From contig CM034547.1 in the NCBI GenBank assembly GCA_020055645.1, positions 12,246,513 through 12,310,512 of the forward strand: a stretch of DNA of 64,000 bases. Reading direction: 5' to 3'. The position numbers were made by a program, and so were the translations under genes. This DNA is from Tomocerus qinae (taxonomy: Eukaryota; Arthropoda; Collembola; Entomobryomorpha; Tomoceridae). The first letter of the stretch is position 1; each line of letters opens with the position of its first letter. This document shows positions 53,221 to 64,000 of this stretch, in pieces. The notes under the pieces were generated by a model that saw nothing but the letters and a program-made list of their open reading frames with translations, was not told the DNA's origin and ran no database searches.

Positions 53221-54003
53221 TTATCAATTCAATGACAAAACCCGTTTTACCTCTAGGAATTTAGTGAGATGAACGTGAAAATATAAGGTTAATTTAGAAA
53301 GCAGGTGTTTTTCATTGTTAGAAAAAGGTCATTGCAATATTTTTATACTTTTTATTATACAAAAAGACAACAGATAAGTACAGTCAGAAAGTCAGAACAG
53401 AAACTCAAACAATAGATTTGGACAGATTTGGTAAATTGAAGACTTGAACATAAAGATCTCATCTGTAGTTAAAGAATTTCCAATTTAAACGCTGTGCGTG
53501 ATTCCTCAGTACCTTGTGGTGACTATGGGGCATAACGATGTTACCAAGCACCAATCCCATCCAAGGAGTCGGAGTCAAAAATATCCAGAAATAAAACTAA
53601 ATTTTAGTACAGAGATTGTAACTACTTATGTAACTGGCAACTGTGAGTTCTATGCATTAATGGGTAGAACAAAATACAGAAGCTTTTAAATGCACACCAT
53701 AAGCCATAAAGTGGCTAGTTCAGTTTTGCATGGAATTCTTAAATGTCATAAAAATATCCAAGTTTTGTTGTTGCCTAATTTCTTAACAGTCCTAAGATTG
53801 GAATTGAATTGATAGTCAATTTTTATATGATCATGTCTAAGGTCTAAAATTAATGGTTATTGTAAGTGAAATTTTAATATTTGTACAATAATAACCATAT
53901 TTTAATATAGTTTACCAAAACATACATAGGTGGGTATTAAAATTATATAGAAATTAAATAACATAGTATTCAGTAATACAAAACATGAGAACATGCACAA
54001 CTT
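53221..54003. other. Intergenic region between EIPR1 5' side and carboxylesterase 3' side
   Basis: About 780 bp. It should hold the EIPR1 promoter and the esterase 3' UTR, both on the minus strand. The open frame at 53498-53689 has no family resemblance. No strong poly(A) signal for the esterase was picked; ATTAAA variants are present. Confidence 0.5.
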
Positions 54004-60085
<6,082 letters not shown>

Positions 60086-60177
60086 TTCAGTGATATTTTG
60101 GGACTTGTGTTGGAATCTTTGAGATATCTTTTGGGAAACTTGAAAATAGAGTGAAGTAGTAGTGCAGAGTGTTCCTG

Positions 60178-60185
60178 TATTTATA
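60178..60185 (-). promoter_or_regulatory. TATA box of the carboxylesterase gene
   Basis: TATAAATA on the minus strand, inside CGCTATAAATACAGG. A start site near 60155 would leave a leader of about 70 bases before the ATG at 60085. TATA promoters are typical of regulated, secreted-enzyme genes. Confidence 0.6.
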
Positions 60186-63100
60186 GCGTGAAATAATAGA
60201 AGACCGCCTCTTCCAGAGAGATGGGAATTTTATTGGACTGTTGCATTCCAAATGATATACTTACATGACACAACATCACCATGTTATAATTTCATTCATT
60301 CATTCAAATCCATGCTATACAATATAATGAATCATCATCGTAAGACTCATTTCTCACTCCATTCCTACTACTACTACCTTTTTACTACTGATGAAATACA
60401 ACTGTCCATTCTGGCTATCCTCCTCGTGTGTAAAACATGCCACATAGACTACCTTCGATTCTGATCTGATCTGCCCTTTAGGTTTAATACTATTTGGTTG
60501 GGCATCGGGGAAACCTATATAGCCTCTTTGTGTGTGAACTGGGATAAACTGGAATACTACACTATAGTAAAAAGCTAGTTCATCTAGACTAGACTTTGTG
60601 TATTGCCTGTCTGTGTGTATGTCTGCTACGTCTAGTCTGTGGATGCGGCTCGAGACGAGGACGATACAAAACTCGGCGTGGCCTGAAGTCAAAAGGAAAA
60701 TGCATTAGGTATGCTTATTTGAATAAATACAATATCCACGTGCCGAAATTTTTTTCACCAAACTCTTCAAGGGTCCCCTCTCACTTAATTCGTTGGTATT
60801 TTACTATTCCATTATTTCATTTGCATTGTACGAAACTTTCCCCTTCTACTTCATGTACACGTGGGGAAACATTTTACAATTTAGACTCATACGACCACTC
60901 TCAGTTATAAGAATTCACTATTGTCTACACATTTGTTCTTATACACAGAATGAAAACCTCGCTACTATTTACCTTCATACAGAACGTTAGAATATTATGC
61001 AAATCATGCAGTGATGAATGAACTATCCGAAACCGACAGCCTCACTACAGTCAACGAACGGTCTTTAAGCGTTTACACGAGCCCAGACTGCCAAGCCTCT
61101 ATTCTAAATACGATTTCCAGCAATTTCAATATTACTACCCACTACACACTCTTCTCTGAACCTTTTTCTATATACACTAATATTCATTTTAAATTGCTGT
61201 CTCAGTGGCCAAAATAGAATGAGTAACAGACTTAATATATTACAGTTACAGTTCTCTAGGGTCTCAATATACTAGCATGTAATTAATGACAGCACGTGGA
61301 TTGGTTACCTACCGTTGAGGAAAAGAATGAAATAATAATATTTACTCTTCCTTTACAACAACCTTTTAATTTCTGAAATATTAGGATATTCATAATTCCA
61401 TAGGACTAATGATGATTGACAACATGTAATTAACCTTTACTACCCCGTTATGCATTCTATACTGAAATGTCTAATGGAAATCGAGAATTGAGACAGCACG
61501 TTACCTTTAGGTGTGTAACAGAGTAACTGAGTAACAATATCCTGCATTTGATTATAATTATATGTACTACATTCATTTAGAAAACATTTGTACTGTGATT
61601 AGTACAAATAGCATTACAATTACAATAATAGTAGAATAGAAAATATATAATCGTAGAGTATTGTTAAGGGTATACATCTATATATCTATGCATCTATCTG
61701 TTTCTGCATCTATTATGTATATTTGCTTGCTAATTTGCATATTTCAAAAAAAATTCATTGTTACTTTACGCTGATTTGGGTTCACAATTTTTCGAAATTA
61801 ACGAAAGTGCTGGGGACCTAGTATCGAATATAGACTAAACCGTCTCAAATCAATAAATGAATGTACGTAAATGCATGGACCGTGAAGTATCAATTTAGGT
61901 ATTACTGAGAACGTAGTTTAAATTTTTTTGTAAAATATAAGGAAGCGTGTGGCTAATATTAATGTATGCCAACCTGTTGTGGAAACTATTTACGTAAATG
62001 AGAAGGGGCAAGACATTGAATGTGAGTAAATACTAACCGTGTAATTAAAACTTGAACTTGAATTGTCAGCAACGAAGTAGATAGTGGATCGAAAGAAAAT
62101 GCGTATAATAAAATAATGATCTAGTTCGCATAAAATGTGCATGGTATGCATACAATAATTGGATACTCATTTCTTCAATTTATATTGGCAATATTCAGGG
62201 CATATTATTAATAAGAATGAGTAATTGTAATTACTTTTATATGAAGTATATGTATTTGGGTTGGATATATAAATCTCAACTACTATATACTCTGTGAAAT
62301 GAATGAATCGAATGTATCATATCTGCAATCGGCATATTTATTATGTCTACACTCCTTTTCACTATCTTACTAGATTTGCTTACGTAAACGGGTATATAGA
62401 CATGCTATAGACATTCTAAATCGTAAATAGAGAACGGTCAGAACAGTAGCTTCAATTCATTAGCAACTATAATGTTAATATATACCTACCACATTGTAAG
62501 TTGATATAAATAATGAATGATAAGCGAATTGCATTGATCAGAAAACTCGTGGCTCTACCCTTGGCTGTGATATTCTTAATGTCAAGTTCTCACATGCAAT
62601 GACATTACCCTGAAATGATTACACACCTTACCACTTGCTGTAAAGTGCAAACTGCTACATAGTAAATCACAGTAAACAATAAACAAATCAGTACTAATGG
62701 TGATTACAGTAAAGATGATGGGCATACAACTGGAAGAATGGCCTAGGTTATGCAAAGAAAACAAAACAACTCAGTTTACACATGATGGGATTCGTGTTAA
62801 TATTAAATATCAATCTAATTGAAACTGCTAATCAAATATTTAAATGCATAGCAATTAGCAATACAATAATGCACACCTTTATGGCATACGACGAAACAAA
62901 TTCTTTTTCAAAATATTTTTCTTCATTCATTTTTATTTGCCAGTTTAATGATTTTTGCAGTGCAATTGCAAGAAAACATACTACGCTGCATAAATTAGTC
63001 GTGTTTTCGTGTTTGTTTTGATTTAGCAATTTTGGCATTTTATGGTACCTTAACTAAAGTAGAACAAAATTTTTGTTTGCTAGTCTTTAATGTGTAAGGA

Positions 63101-64000
63101 CAGGCAAATTGCGTCACTAATTCAATAATAGTCCTCTTTTACAGGATTTCAGTAGCAAGCAAGTAAATCAAAATCTTTTATTCATCCGTGCTTCTGTTCA
63201 ACTTGAAACGGAAGGAAATTAATTACATGAGTGTGTATAGATTTAAGGAGCGACTCTCCAACTTCGACCTGAAGTCGTATCTATTGTATAGTAGGTCATT
63301 TATTTAGTCTTTGAATGTGTATGCAATAGTGATAAGCAATGCAAGTATCAACTTCGTGTGTACATATGTAGTAATGTCGTTTATTGCCTTGGCCGTTGCA
63401 TTGGCGAACTTCTCCAATGTCACACGTGTCGCCAAATGGGTGTAAATGCAGTCGAAAATCTTATAGCATAAGTTTCCTACTCCTACAGAGGAATACAGAC
63501 AGTAGTACAAGTACAGTATTTTCTAAGCAGGTAGACAGACAGAACTCATACTTTTACATAGATGGAAGGAAAAGATACGAGCAATAACGTCAAAGCTTAA
63601 AAAGCATCATTCCCGCAGCCACTCACTCACTACATTACATGAACTATGTCGTGTCATATTATTTGCTTGATCACCACAAGATCTTATTAAAATTTAGATT
63701 TTCGTCATGAGTGAGCATCAGAGTTACTCTGGTACATACTAATAATTGTATAAAATTAAGTACATACCTACATCCCACTATAATAAATCTGTGCAAAATC
63801 AACCTTTTACGATTCTATCAGATAACGTATTGAAAAATATAACATAAAATAGTACTGACGCTAGAAATATGTTCTGTTTCTGTTTGTTGAAAACAATTTA
63901 GATCACCTACTATTTAAAGAATGAAATCTGCTATATAACAGATTAATTTGTAATGTGCATGATTCCTGCAGGGACTAATGGATAAAATGTTCGTTCTGGC
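60186..64000. other. Upstream region of the esterase, no gene seen
   Basis: About 3.8 kb of AT-rich DNA. The longest open frames (for example 60354-60692 on the minus strand) show no family resemblance and no splice partners. No RNA gene or element was recognised. Confidence 0.55.

Noticed and set aside
60354..60692. 112-codon minus-strand frame upstream of the esterase
   Set aside because: No family resemblance, no signal peptide, no splice partners; kept as unexplained open frame only.

Overview
This is an AT-rich animal nuclear window with long intergenic stretches and compact multi-exon genes. Most introns are about 50-250 bp with clean GT/AG borders. Every host gene was rebuilt by joining exons whose phases and family alignments agree, so exon borders are inferred by eye, without transcripts. 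The proteins look arthropod: the G-alpha-s matches insect sequence closely, and the secreted carboxylesterase is of the insect juvenile-hormone-esterase/FE4 type. I cannot place it further. CCDC103 implies motile cilia or flagellated sperm.

Layout. 1-6946: no recognisable exon; probably upstream introns of the next gene. 6947-11187 (+): last five coding exons of G-alpha-s. Its fourth intron contains a 2.48-kb DNA transposon with near-perfect 36-bp inverted repeats, apparent AATT target duplications and an intact spliced 600-residue DUF7869-type gene. 11188-21901: 3' UTR, then gene-poor DNA. 21902-26456 (-): barentsz/CASC3, nine exons. 28516-35593 (+): CCDC103, four exons; its 5.5-kb first intron carries an intact 754-codon DDE transposase-like ORF with a C-terminal SWIM zinc finger. 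37393-37904 (-): DAP1. 41028-44371 (+): TRAPPC12 with a Q/N/Y-rich N-terminus. 44782-46942 (-): LTV1, whose first coding exon is only the ATG. 48932-50688 (+): eIF1A, divergent from LTV1 across an interval with two perfect CRE palindromes. 51186-53015 (-): EIPR1 (TSSC1). 54004-60085 (-): secreted type-B carboxylesterase, twelve exons with an intact triad and a TATA box. 60186-64000: no gene seen.

The genes do not form one pathway. Housekeeping functions dominate: translation initiation (eIF1A), 40S biogenesis (LTV1), exon-junction-complex function (btz) and membrane trafficking (TRAPPC12, EIPR1). The most unusual content is the two intact transposase-like genes lodged, in the host's transcriptional orientation, inside introns of conserved genes.
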